A DNA stretch of 16,295 bases from Bacillota bacterium (GCA_023416745.1 JAEZHF010000062.1:1-16295); one strand, 5' to 3'; shown: positions 1 to 6,757, counted from the first letter of the stretch. The notes: generated by a model not told the origin, from the letters alone. Numbers and translations are program-made.

Positions 1-200
1 CGCTTGTGCCGTACGGTAAGGACCCTCAAGGGCTGATGGGCAAGATACTGGGGCTGCTGAAAGCGCGTAAATTTATGACATACACGCACGAGAACATGAT
101 CATCGTTGCGCCGCCGCTGATCATCACGGAAGAGCAAATCGAGGAGGAACTGGCCAAGCTGGATGAGGTGCTGGGCATCGTGGATAAGGAGATGCTGTAA
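1..200 (+). CDS. Class-III PLP-dependent aminotransferase, C-terminal fragment
   Basis: Only the last 66 codons are present; the reading frame is open through the left edge (first full codon at base 3). The tail ends with a helix pattern including IVAPPLIITEEQIEEEL, which is typical of the C-terminal small domain of class-III (ornithine/GABA/putrescine-type) aminotransferases, where this segment precedes the last helix. The catalytic lysine and cofactor-binding residues lie outside the window, so the substrate cannot be assigned. In this family the enzyme would move an amino group between an omega- or alpha-amino donor and a keto acid in the cytoplasm. The next item downstream is a recombinase scrap and a terminator, so it is probably the last gene of its transcript. 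Family confidence is good; specificity is unknown. Confidence 0.75.
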   Translation, partial: LVPYGKDPQGLMGKILGLLKARKFMTYTHENMIIVAPPLIITEEQIEEELAKLDEVLGIVDKEML

Positions 201-229
201 GCGGCTTATGGAAAGTAAGGATTTGCTTT

Positions 230-361
230 ATGGTATTATCAAGGATTTTCTTTGAAACAAGACGCTGGCTTGTGAGGCGGCTGATTAAACAAGGCATCGT
301 TTACGAGGACAAGTTCACCGTGGAATTCAAATCTGGCGCGACGGTGAATGTTAATGAATAA
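230..361 (+). pseudogene. Serine-recombinase C-terminal remnant
   Basis: From the ATG at 230 there is a 43-codon frame ending with residues VRRLIKQGIVYEDKFTVEFK and then SGATVNVNE. This matches the extreme C-terminus of large clostridial serine recombinases, whose last strand pair reads roughly LI..V.VY.D.FTVEFKSG. The frame is also open back to about base 200, but no recombinase resolvase domain or zinc ribbon precedes it; the preceding sequence is the aminotransferase gene in another frame. No good Shine-Dalgarno precedes the ATG. I read it as a decayed leftover of a mobile element rather than a working gene. It could be a chance short peptide, but the run of family-typical residues makes that less likely. 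Confidence 0.5.
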
Positions 362-370
362 CGGCGAAGA

Positions 371-415
371 CGAGTCAGGCGCTCTATGTCATATATATAG
401 CGCCTGACTCGTTTC
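371..415 (+). terminator. Hairpin terminator, probably shared by convergent genes
   Basis: A perfect 13-bp stem (371-383 with 399-411, CGAGTCAGGCGCT and its complement) surrounds an AT-rich loop and is followed by TTTC on the plus strand. It lies between the plus-strand aminotransferase/recombinase remnant and the minus-strand pterin-synthase-like gene, so it may stop transcription from both sides. The U-tract is short on either strand. Confidence 0.7.
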
Positions 416-455
416 AATTAAGTTCATAGAATTGGAGTTCAAATATCCAATAAGC

Positions 456-1019
456 CTATTTCTTATATCCGCACTTTGGGCACACGCCATTTTCGTTTAA
501 CGCAATGCCGCAAAGCGGGCAACGGTCCATAGCCTTGTGGGGCTCGTATTCTTCTGTCGCGCCGTTTACTCCACTTGTAAACGTGATCTTAACAATATTG
601 AGCTTATCTTTCAGCAGATCGTAGACGATCTTGATCATGCCTTCAACGGTCATGGTCTCTTTCGTCACAACCAACCGACATTCCGGATATGCTGTCGCAA
701 GTTCCGTCTTAAAAGCAGGCCCTTTTTGCTTATTGGATGGTGCGCCGTCTTTAATGCCTTGCGCTTCGTAAACACCAAGAATCGCGGGAAGCAGAGGATC
801 GTCTTCCCTTAAAACCAGCGCATGGTCAAAGTTCTGCAGAACTTCCCAGGCGGTCTTCTTGATCTCATTACACGGGAACACCATATTGACGCCCATGTTG
901 ACAGTCCCTTCAACTTCCAGCGTCAGTATGCCAGTGTGTCCATGCAAATACTGCGCTTCGCCTTTGAATCCATAGAACCTGTGTGCGTATTGCAAGTCTA
1001 ATGTAGTGAAACTTCTCAT
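456..1019 (-). CDS. 6-pyruvoyl-tetrahydropterin synthase / QueD-family protein with C-terminal zinc ribbon
   Basis: A 187-aa protein with the T-fold pattern of the QueD/PTPS family. Visible are AHRF (His13), HGH (His27, His29), the usual zinc ligands, and the catalytic-type Asp65-His66 in FDHALVL. The MTVEG motif near 123 sits where PT-S/V-E is expected. Two features are atypical. The catalytic cysteine that sits four residues before HGH in QueD is an alanine here, and the family's late pterin-binding glutamate appears replaced (ITFTSG). A CPLCG...CPKCG zinc ribbon is added at 167-183, so the protein is longer than the usual ~120-140 aa. I start it at the second ATG (1019): AAGGAG at 1027-1032 is 7 nt away, but only 1 nt from the first ATG (1025). 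Canonical members make 6-carboxytetrahydropterin for queuosine; the missing cysteine leaves the reaction here uncertain. The PerR-type gene is 124 nt upstream on the same strand. Confidence 0.8.
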   Translation of the reverse strand: MRSFTTLDLQYAHRFYGFKGEAQYLHGHTGILTLEVEGTVNMGVNMVFPCNEIKKTAWEVLQNFDHALVLREDDPLLPAILGVYEAQGIKDGAPSNKQKGPAFKTELATAYPECRLVVTKETMTVEGMIKIVYDLLKDKLNIVKITFTSGVNGATEEYEPHKAMDRCPLCGIALNENGVCPKCGYKK

Positions 1020-1143
1020 AGTCATTCTCCTTATATTTATATTTACGGGTGTGTTTTATGCTCCCGCATGCGCACGTATTTTAGTCTGCCAATATGCTTT
1101 GTATCCATGATATTATAGCCGCTGAGTCGAACAAGCTAATAAA

Positions 1144-1524
1144 TCACGTATTACATTCCAGGCAGATACCCTTGAAAATAACATCATGACCGGTAATCTT
1201 AAACCCGTGGGTATCCGTAATGTTCTTATCCAAATCCGCTATAAACTCCATTTCCATATCAAATATTTGGCCGCACTTTATGCATCTTGCGTGGTAATGC
1301 TCGCAGCATAAATGGTCGTAGCGGACGGCTCTGTTTGCCATTTCAATTTTGCGGATTTCGCCGCTATCGGATAACAGATTCAGGTTACGATATACCGTCC
1401 CTCTGCTGATATCGGGGTGTTTCTTCACGATCGTATCGTAGACCTCGTCAGCGGTGGCATGACATCGCAACTCTTTTACGGCGTCAAGAACTAAAGATCG
1501 CTGAATGGTGCTGCGCCTATTCAT
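1144..1524 (-). CDS. perR: Fur-family peroxide/metal-responsive regulator, PerR type
   Basis: A 126-aa protein with the Fur-family layout: N-terminal winged helix (recognition segment around RGTVYRNLNLL, 41-51), then a metal-binding dimerisation domain. The structural zinc site is complete, with CxxC pairs at Cys81/Cys84 and Cys121/Cys124. The regulatory metal site has His22, Asp70, His76, His78 and Asp89, the His/Asp set of PerR; an aspartate at the last position, rather than glutamate, separates PerR from Fur and Zur. Known PerR proteins repress oxidative-stress genes and lose DNA binding when iron-catalysed oxidation hits the site histidines. A TTATTA-A-TAATAA palindrome over its own promoter suggests autoregulation. 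AAGGA lies 12 nt before the ATG. The pterin-synthase-like gene follows. Fur or Zur remain possible alternatives, with lower probability. Confidence 0.85.
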   Translation of the reverse strand: MNRRSTIQRSLVLDAVKELRCHATADEVYDTIVKKHPDISRGTVYRNLNLLSDSGEIRKIEMANRAVRYDHLCCEHYHARCIKCGQIFDMEMEFIADLDKNITDTHGFKITGHDVIFKGICLECNT

Positions 1525-1553
1525 AATATAATAAAATCCTTATTGATATTGAA

Positions 1554-1593
1554 TTATTAATAATAAAGTATCTCGATAAGCATACTGTGTCAA
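1554..1593 (-). promoter_or_regulatory. perR promoter with candidate PerR/Fur operator
   Basis: Reading the minus strand, a consensus -35 TTGACA (1593-1588) is followed after 17 nt by a weak -10 TACTTT (1570-1565). A perfect 6-1-6 palindrome TTATTA-A-TAATAA (1554-1566) overlaps the downstream part of the promoter. It resembles the AT-rich dyads bound by PerR/Fur proteins but is not an exact PerR box. Confidence 0.5.
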
Positions 1594-1642
1594 TAGTATG
1601 GCGAAAAAATTCTTTTCTCTCAATCGATTTTGGAACTACAAT

Positions 1643-2101
1643 TCAACCCTTCCCGCCGTACTGCCTGTCCTCTATCGCCGTGATCATGTCCACGCGCTGC
1701 TGGTAGCGCCCGCCGAGGAACTCTGCGTCCAGCCACGCGTCCACGATCATCTTCGCCAGCTCCGTCCCCACCACGCGCGCGCCGAAGGCGATGATGTTCG
1801 CGTTGTTGTGCTGCTTGGTGTGCTTGGCGGTATACGGCTCGCTGCAGACCGCCGCACGGATGCCCCTCACCTTATTGGCCGCGAGCGATATGCCCACGCC
1901 CGTGCCGCAGATCAGTATGCCGCAGTCCTCGTCGCCCCGCACGATGGCGTTGGCCACCGCCTCGCCGTACACCTGCGAGTTACAGCGCTCTACGGTGTGT
2001 GTACCGTAATCGGTCACCGAGTGGCCCTTGTTCTCCAGATACGCTTTCAGCTCCCGCTTCATCTCAAACCCCGTGTGGTCGCTGCCCATGCCGATCCTCA
2101 T
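1643..2101 (-). CDS. rpiB: Ribose-5-phosphate isomerase B
   Basis: A 152-aa RpiB/LacA-LacB family enzyme, which interconverts ribose 5-phosphate and ribulose 5-phosphate in the non-oxidative pentose phosphate pathway. Family residues are in place: SDHTG (Asp8, His9), the catalytic Cys65 in ICGTGVG with Thr67, His98 in KQHNNANII, and Arg132/Arg136 near the end. The reading frame extends eight codons upstream, but the start is set at the ATG at 2101, where MRIGMGSDH fits the family N-terminus and GGAGG lies 8 nt upstream. Length matches the usual ~150 aa. LacA/LacB subunits of galactose-6-phosphate isomerase are related, but the ICGTG cysteine and the lack of lactose genes favour RpiB. It has its own promoter; no clear terminator separates it from perR downstream. 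Confidence 0.93.
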   Translation of the reverse strand: MRIGMGSDHTGFEMKRELKAYLENKGHSVTDYGTHTVERCNSQVYGEAVANAIVRGDEDCGILICGTGVGISLAANKVRGIRAAVCSEPYTAKHTKQHNNANIIAFGARVVGTELAKMIVDAWLDAEFLGGRYQQRVDMITAIEDRQYGGKG

Positions 2102-2133
2102 GGCTCTTCCTCCCCTATTGGTCATCTATGCTT

Positions 2134-2162
2134 ATTATAAGAGGTATCGGCCTGTCCAACAA
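2134..2162 (-). promoter_or_regulatory. Sigma-A-type promoter of rpiB
   Basis: On the minus strand, TTGTTG (2162-2157) and a perfect -10 TATAAT (2139-2134) are separated by 17 nt. They lie about 30 nt upstream of the rpiB start codon. Confidence 0.55.
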
Positions 2163-2279
2163 CAGCATATTTGGCATGTCTCGGGCAATTTCGCAGGACG
2201 CATTCAATTATCCGCAAACAAAACAGCCATATGGTACACTTGCCCCGTTCCCAAGCGTATATATGACTGAGGAGATATT

Positions 2280-2390
2280 ATGAAACAGCTGCTTATCTTC
2301 GTTGCCTATATGCTGAGCTGCCTGGCCTTTCTGGTCATAGGGGCTGTCGTCTGCCTGTCGGTGACGCTGTTTCCCAAGCGCTTCTACTGA
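2280..2390 (+). CDS. 36-aa single-pass membrane peptide, unknown
   Basis: A short frame, ATG at 2280 and TGA at 2388, preceded by GAGGAG with about 6 nt spacing. It encodes a Lys at position 3, then an almost unbroken hydrophobic stretch from Leu4 to Leu30 and a short basic/aromatic tail (FPKRFY), so one membrane helix is predicted. There are two cysteines (14, 25). Nothing in it identifies a family. A -10-like CATATGGTA (2228-2236) matches the sigma-K/sigma-E -10 form CATAnnnTA, but no matching -35 was seen, so a sporulation role is only a suggestion. Its last codons overlap the end of the convergent tgl gene by 7 nt. The ribosome-binding site and amphipathic design support a real gene. Confidence 0.5.
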   Translation: MKQLLIFVAYMLSCLAFLVIGAVVCLSVTLFPKRFY

Positions 2391-3172
2391 CCGGCAGCCG
2401 ATGCCGCGCCCGCCAACTCCGGGCTTTTGAGGAATTTCGACAGGTACAGGTAATCCTGACGCTTGACCGAGTCGTCGAGATAGGCCTTGCGTGTGGCATT
2501 TGGCTTTCTGTGTGCGTTAAGGCTGCGCATGATGCCGTCTGCGGTCTCGATGCCGATGCCGTGTCCGTAATACCGCCCGCCGCCCAGATAATAGACGTTT
2601 TCCCCCTGCCACTCGGGCGTCACCGGATCCACATCCGGGTTCATGAAATAGCGCGCGTCGCCTGGCAGCAGATCCGCCGCTTCATCCCGCATCATGATTG
2701 CCAGATCGCGGTCCACATGCTTCCAGTTCATCAGATAGATATCCGAATACAGCTTGTTGAACGTGTCCGCCGGCATCACATCCAGCATCGCCTTGTATAG
2801 CACGATGATCATTGCTGTGGCGCACTCGGTGCCGTATTTCGAGCCATGCAAATATATGTCCTGTATCGCGTCGGAGGGCTTAACGTCTCCCCGCAGCTCA
2901 AAGCCGCCCTCAGGCGTGCGCCGCCAGTAGTCGGGGTTTGCCATCGAGTCCCGGAACACCTTGAACTTGATGCCGCTGTGCGCCAGATCGCGCGCGGCCG
3001 TTACGGTGCTGGCGCGAATCTTCAGCTCGGCGGCCAGATGGTCAAGGCTCGCGTAGCGGTATGTATAGCTGCTGTCCATTAACATTTTCAGTATGTCCCT
3101 TTGCAGCGTATCCGGCACGAAGCGGGTAAATTCCGGCGTCGTGCTCACCGGCTGATAATCGATCACAATCAT
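2384..3172 (-). CDS. tgl: Spore-coat protein-glutamine gamma-glutamyltransferase (transglutaminase)
   Basis: A 262-aa protein recognisable along its length as Tgl, which makes epsilon-(gamma-glutamyl)lysine cross-links between spore coat proteins in the mother cell. The catalytic cysteine is Cys117 in TECATA. Glu116, Glu191 (W-x-GENV) and His204 (YYGHGIGI) match the active-site set described for the Bacillus enzyme. Other family blocks include YWRRTPEGGFEL near 83 and the NPDVDP...W block near 178. The length is close to the ~245-aa Bacillus protein with a short Ala-rich C-terminal extension. AAGGAG lies about 10 nt before the ATG. The start overlaps the stop of the upstream gene (ATGA, 4 nt), indicating translational coupling and a shared transcript from the sigma-K-like promoter at 4171-4197; Bacillus tgl is also a late mother-cell gene. 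Confidence 0.92.
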   Translation of the reverse strand: MIVIDYQPVSTTPEFTRFVPDTLQRDILKMLMDSSYTYRYASLDHLAAELKIRASTVTAARDLAHSGIKFKVFRDSMANPDYWRRTPEGGFELRGDVKPSDAIQDIYLHGSKYGTECATAMIIVLYKAMLDVMPADTFNKLYSDIYLMNWKHVDRDLAIMMRDEAADLLPGDARYFMNPDVDPVTPEWQGENVYYLGGGRYYGHGIGIETADGIMRSLNAHRKPNATRKAYLDDSVKRQDYLYLSKFLKSPELAGAASAAGQ

Positions 3173-4140
3173 GTCAGTCTTGCTCCTTGCCAGCGTCTGG
3201 CGGCGTCGAGCTGTTCAGTGACGGGAGAGTTCATCCATCTGCGCCATTGCTGCATTCCTGTGCTGCGCAGATGATGGGAATACTCACTGAGCAGTTCCCT
3301 GTCCGTCTCGCCCAGCTGTTTGAACACGGCGACTGCTTCCTGACCGCCGGTTTGAAGGCGGTTCCAATCGTCCCCGCCCAGCGTTTGCTGCATATACTTT
3401 TCCTCCAGCGTCACGCGAAACGGCTGAGGACCGCTGCATTTTTGGTTGCTCTCGCCCGTATACCTTATAAAGCGCCGGTTGCGGTTCAGCCACTGCGTCA
3501 CACACTGGTACTGACGCCTTGCATCTTCATGCTCTGAAAAGCAGGGGATGAAGCCCAGCATCCTGCGTGCCATCGATACGTCCCTCACGTCCTCAGACAG
3601 CAGCCGTCTGGCGACCATCGCGATGCACTCCGTGTCACCGCTCTCAAAAAGCGCCCATTCCGCGTCGTACGTGTTGAGCCCTTTGCGGTGCCGGCTGAAT
3701 ATCATGTCCTCCACCAGCTGAAGTATATCATTATCATGATAAGCCTTGATCAGCAGCAGCGCCGCGAGATCCATAATGGTGTCGTATTCCTCCCCCAACC
3801 CCGTCGCGCCGCTCCCGGACTGCAGCATCCACCGGAGCACCTCATGCACCGACTCGCTGGCCTCGTCCGGGTGACGGTGCGCAATGAGCTTTTTGCCAAT
3901 ATCCAGCGCCAGCCTGTTTTTAGGGCTCAGCGTATTATCCAAAGAATGCTTGCTGATTTCCGGCTGCAATATGTAAAGCGATGGATACGACAGCTCCTCA
4001 TCGTTGATCAGATTGACGGCCTTCACAGCGTCCTGTTCGCATAGCCTGTGAAACAGATCCCTCGTCTTCTCGTAGCTGTTGTGCAGCCGCAGATCGTCCA
4101 GCAGCGTAACCCTTCTGGCTCCCGCACGGTTGTTCGGCAT
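3169..4140 (-). CDS. Unrecognised 323-aa protein, coupled to tgl
   Basis: I do not recognise a family. The protein looks soluble and mostly helical, with no signal peptide or membrane segment. It is rich in Arg, Gln and His, and its middle part (about 90-210) has helix pairs reminiscent of HEAT/ARM-like repeats, though no repeat is clear. A tryptophan- and arginine-rich segment (QQWRRW) lies near the C-terminus. Translation begins after a strong AAGGAGGGGG ribosome-binding site. The gene is transcribed from a sigma-K-like promoter 30 nt upstream of its start and overlaps tgl by 4 nt, so the two proteins are probably made together in the mother cell. From context it might be a coat protein, a Tgl substrate or a Tgl-targeting factor; this is inference only. 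Confidence 0.8.
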   Translation of the reverse strand: MPNNRAGARRVTLLDDLRLHNSYEKTRDLFHRLCEQDAVKAVNLINDEELSYPSLYILQPEISKHSLDNTLSPKNRLALDIGKKLIAHRHPDEASESVHEVLRWMLQSGSGATGLGEEYDTIMDLAALLLIKAYHDNDILQLVEDMIFSRHRKGLNTYDAEWALFESGDTECIAMVARRLLSEDVRDVSMARRMLGFIPCFSEHEDARRQYQCVTQWLNRNRRFIRYTGESNQKCSGPQPFRVTLEEKYMQQTLGGDDWNRLQTGGQEAVAVFKQLGETDRELLSEYSHHLRSTGMQQWRRWMNSPVTEQLDAARRWQGARLT

Positions 4141-4170
4141 GGTTCCCCCTCCTTATAGAACTGAATACTA

Positions 4171-4197
4171 TATCTTATGACTGCGCCAAGCTTTGGT
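4171..4197 (-). promoter_or_regulatory. Sigma-K-like promoter of the tgl unit
   Basis: On the minus strand, AC (4197-4196), a 16-nt spacer, then CATAAGATA (4179-4171) fit the sigma-K consensus AC-N16/17-CATAnnnTA exactly. The site lies 31 nt from the start codon of the first gene, and the adjacent terminator of the upstream gene ends just before it. Confidence 0.6.
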
Positions 4198-4228
4198 TCA
4201 TGCCGGCAACATCCACTCAAGACAGCAA

Positions 4229-4256
4229 TAAAAAAAGCACCTGCTTAACAGATGCT
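4229..4256 (-). terminator. Rho-independent terminator after the GH3 lipoprotein gene
   Basis: On the minus strand AGCATCTG-TTAAG-CAGGTGCT forms an 8-bp stem with one G-U pair, followed by seven T residues (4235-4229). It lies about 100 nt beyond the GH3 gene's stop codon; the 4257-4355 stretch between them shows no gene. Confidence 0.8.
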
Positions 4257-4355
4257 CTGAGTATCAAAAATCTCATCGTCCGAGGGAGTCACGAAAGACT
4301 TAATTGACGGTAATTCCAGCTTTTAACAGAAGCTATTACGCATCGGATAGAGTTG

Positions 4356-5597
4356 TTACTCTGTCTTAAGCCAGTCGTTGTATGTCTGCTTCATTTTAAA
4401 AATCCGGCGCACGCTCTCCTCCAGCCGCTCGCGCGTCAAGCGCCCGTCCTGCACCGCCTGATACAGTGTTTCCAGCACCTCGGACTGCAGGCTGTAATGC
4501 ATGCCGATCAGCACCACGTCGCCGCCCGCCAGTATATGCAGCACAGCACCTTCACCCACGGAATAGCGGTCGCGGATTCCTTTCATACGCAAGTCGTCGG
4601 AATAGACGACGCCGTCAAAGCCCATTTTCTCCCGCAGCAGGCTGGTGACCACCGTCGGGGATATGGAGGTGATAAAGTCCGCATCTACGTTGGGATATGA
4701 GAGATGCGCAATGAGCATGGCGTCCAGCCCTTCGTCGATGGCAGCCTGGAATGGCACCAGCTCATAGCCTTCCATTTCCTCAAGTGTGGCTTTTAACACC
4801 GGCAGCGTGTGGTGCGAGTCCGAGGATGTGTCGCCATGACCCGGGAAATGCTTGCCCATTGCCGCGATGCCGCCGGCGTGCAGCCCCTTGACAGCTTCGC
4901 GGATCAGCGCGGCCACCTTATCCGCATCGCTGCCGAACATGCGGTTACCCAGAAATGTTGAGGACGGATGCGGTGCGATATCCATCACCGGCGCAAGGTC
5001 GATATTAACGCCGATCTCCTTAAGCTGCTCACCGATGCGCTTATATTGCTCGAACACGCGCTCCTTATCGTTCGCCTCCCCCAGCTTTTTCGCCGAACTG
5101 ATGAAGGGCTTCCACTGCCCTTTAAAGCGGGTGACGCTGCCGCCCTCTATATCAATGCCGATGGTCAGCGGGATATCGGTTGCATTATGGCTTTTGATCT
5201 TATCGGTCAGCTCTTTCGTCTGCGAGAACGTGCGCGTATTCCATCCGAACAGTATCACATTACCTACGCTGTACTGCTCCATTAGAGAGATACTCTTTTC
5301 ATCCATATCCTTCTGGCCGGAAAAGCCGATCATTACCATCTGGCCGATCAGCTCCCGGTCGGACATGGCGGCAATCCGTTGCTCAATGGGGTCCTGCGGC
5401 GTCGGTTCGGGCGTAGGCTCCGGCGTCGGCGTCGGTTCGGGTGTCGGCACCGGTGTGGGTTCAGGCGTCGGTTGCGGCGTGGGGGCCGCGGTGGGAGCCG
5501 ACGGCGTCAAAGCAGGCGCAGCAGCATCATGAGCGCATCCGAAGCTCAGAAGCAGACAAAGTATCAGACAGACAACGATCATTAGCCGTTTATTCAT
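4356..5597 (-). CDS. nagZ: GH3 beta-N-acetylhexosaminidase (NagZ-type) lipoprotein
   Basis: A 413-aa secreted lipoprotein. Residues 1-21 form a signal peptide with lipobox LSFG-C and acylated Cys21. Residues 31-68 are a Pro/Thr/Glu-rich spacer, and 70-413 are a glycoside hydrolase family 3 TIM barrel. The NagZ-type loop is clear: KHFPGHGDT (249-257) followed by SSDSHHTLP, which carries the Asp/His general acid-base dyad. The nucleophile lies in YSDDLRMKG (Asp334/335). Family members remove N-acetylglucosamine from muropeptides or chitooligosaccharides; as a lipoprotein it would act on wall fragments outside the membrane, as in Bacillus NagZ/YbbD. A GAGGTG lies 11 nt before the start. It is transcribed alone and ends at the terminator at 4229-4256. 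The second C-terminal domain of large GH3 enzymes is absent, as usual for NagZ. Confidence 0.9.
   Translation of the reverse strand: MNKRLMIVVCLILCLLLSFGCAHDAAAPALTPSAPTAAPTPQPTPEPTPVPTPEPTPTPEPTPEPTPQDPIEQRIAAMSDRELIGQMVMIGFSGQKDMDEKSISLMEQYSVGNVILFGWNTRTFSQTKELTDKIKSHNATDIPLTIGIDIEGGSVTRFKGQWKPFISSAKKLGEANDKERVFEQYKRIGEQLKEIGVNIDLAPVMDIAPHPSSTFLGNRMFGSDADKVAALIREAVKGLHAGGIAAMGKHFPGHGDTSSDSHHTLPVLKATLEEMEGYELVPFQAAIDEGLDAMLIAHLSYPNVDADFITSISPTVVTSLLREKMGFDGVVYSDDLRMKGIRDRYSVGEGAVLHILAGGDVVLIGMHYSLQSEVLETLYQAVQDGRLTRERLEESVRRIFKMKQTYNDWLKTE
5394..5507 (-). repeat. Tandem Pro-Thr/Glu-Pro linker repeat inside the GH3 gene
   Basis: The DNA repeats six-base units encoding PTP-E/T/V-P, about 38 residues in total. 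It forms an extended spacer between the lipid anchor and the catalytic domain. Slippage could change its length between strains. Confidence 0.8.
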
Positions 5598-5766
5598 ATA
5601 TTCTGAAACACCTCATGTTTTTTCTCAGTTCAGTTTATCATCCTTGTTGTATTCAGGCTTGTCCTCACTCGAATCTAGCCAATTCAACACCGTCTGATTT
5701 TAACATAATTGTCTGTTTTGCACCACTGTTACTACAGAAATTTTTGTATAGATATTACATGTGATA

Positions 5767-5806
5767 TATAAAACAGCCCCGCCTTCAGAAGTTCTGACGC
5801 GGGGCT
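5767..5806 (-). terminator. Terminator of the DUF2935 gene
   Basis: AGCCCCGC (5775-5782) pairs perfectly with GCGGGGCT (5799-5806), and the inner TCAGAA/TTCTGA pairs as well. On the minus strand the stem is followed by GTTTTATA. It lies just after the DUF2935 stop codon at 5820. Confidence 0.85.
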
Positions 5807-5819
5807 TTCCGTATTCGTG

Positions 5820-6731
5820 TCACATATTCTGTTTCAGTATTCTCAGATAGTAGTTGGCTTCTCTGAGCACATGATCGCTCAGCAGCGGAATAATAACCGA
5901 GCGCACCGAGCATGAGAGTATTCCTTTTGTTCCCTGGGCTTTGAATTCACGCATGCTTTCCGTCGCTGCAGCGCTTAACGCAGTGACTTCCGGCAGCATC
6001 TGCAGCATACTTTCCGCAGATTCCGCCTGCTGCTGGAGCGTATCAAATTCACTCGCGAAATCTGATGCTTCCAATTGGAGCACTTTTTCCGTGGGATCCA
6101 GCATTCCGGCAATAAATTCCGCATGCTCTCCCATATTGTTGTTCCAGAACGCTTGCAAGCCTGCAAATTCTTCAGGTGTCATATCGAGATCGCCCGCCAT
6201 CAGCAGCTGCAGTAACTGTATATAGTCCTGAGCCTCCCGGATAATGTGATCGATTTGAAGCGGATAGTTTGTCGTGAATATGCGACAGGCCAGAACATCT
6301 CCAAGTATCCTTTGTTTAAACCGCAGCAGCTCCTGAGTCAGTGCCAGCGCATCCCTGTTGATTTGCTCAACTTTGGGTTTCATGCTGGCGGGCGGGGCTG
6401 CACCGCCCCCAAGGCTGTATTCCTCCAGCGTGACCGCCGTGCTCACCGGAACGCCGGTGAAAGACTGGGTCTGACGCTCTGCTTCTTCAGTATACTGTGT
6501 GACGAGCTCACCCGATGACATCACCATATCCGATATGTATCCCTTAGAGAGCTTTGCGGTCTGGCTAAGCAACGCTGTCAGCCGTTTTTTCAATCCGTCC
6601 GCTTCCGTGGCCAGCTGCTTGTTCTTTGGTGTAAAACCGAGCTGCATGAACAATGCATGCTCTTTCATGATCCGCAGATAGAACAGATTCAGTTCAAGCG
6701 AATCCTGTAAAAATTTATTCTTTCTCTCCAT
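5820..6731 (-). CDS. DUF2935 protein with two helical metal-site-like repeats
   Basis: A 303-aa all-helical cytoplasmic protein of the DUF2935 type. It is clearly duplicated. Each half begins with an E-H-A-x-F motif (Glu24-His25, Glu202-His203) and carries a later D-H-x-x-R-E-A-x-x-Y motif (His162/Glu166, His287/Glu291). The spacing of Glu and His on long helices resembles ferritin/hemerythrin-like metal sites, so iron binding is plausible, but the function is unknown. A Gly/Ala/Pro-rich link lies at about 108-117. I use the ATG at 6731; a TTG three bases further upstream is closer to the AAGGAGG (7 instead of 10 nt) and cannot be excluded. A sigma-K-like sequence lies at 6758-6785 and a terminator follows, so the gene is probably a single-gene sporulation unit. 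Confidence 0.8.
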   Translation of the reverse strand: MERKNKFLQDSLELNLFYLRIMKEHALFMQLGFTPKNKQLATEADGLKKRLTALLSQTAKLSKGYISDMVMSSGELVTQYTEEAERQTQSFTGVPVSTAVTLEEYSLGGGAAPPASMKPKVEQINRDALALTQELLRFKQRILGDVLACRIFTTNYPLQIDHIIREAQDYIQLLQLLMAGDLDMTPEEFAGLQAFWNNNMGEHAEFIAGMLDPTEKVLQLEASDFASEFDTLQQQAESAESMLQMLPEVTALSAAATESMREFKAQGTKGILSCSVRSVIIPLLSDHVLREANYYLRILKQNM

Positions 6732-6757
6732 CAAATGATGACCTCCTTATTACTGTT

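Noticed and set aside
1598..2140. 180-codon open frame on the plus strand
   Set aside because: It lies antisense to rpiB, has Arg/His/Ala-rich shadow composition and no ribosome-binding site.
4300..4325. ACGGTAATTCCAGC resembles a conserved small-subunit rRNA segment
   Set aside because: The match is too short, with no flanking rRNA similarity on either strand.
4257..4355. About 100 nt between the GH3 stop codon and its terminator, checked for a small RNA or tRNA
   Set aside because: No cloverleaf or long stem was found; only a 5-bp AGCTT/AAGCT hairpin is present.
5394..5507. Short tandem DNA repeats that could suggest a CRISPR-like array
   Set aside because: The units are 6-base coding repeats for a Pro/Thr linker with no unique spacers.
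4852..5532. 226-codon open frame on the plus strand
   Set aside because: It is antisense to the GH3 gene; its Gly-Val-rich end is just the reverse of the Pro/Thr linker repeats.
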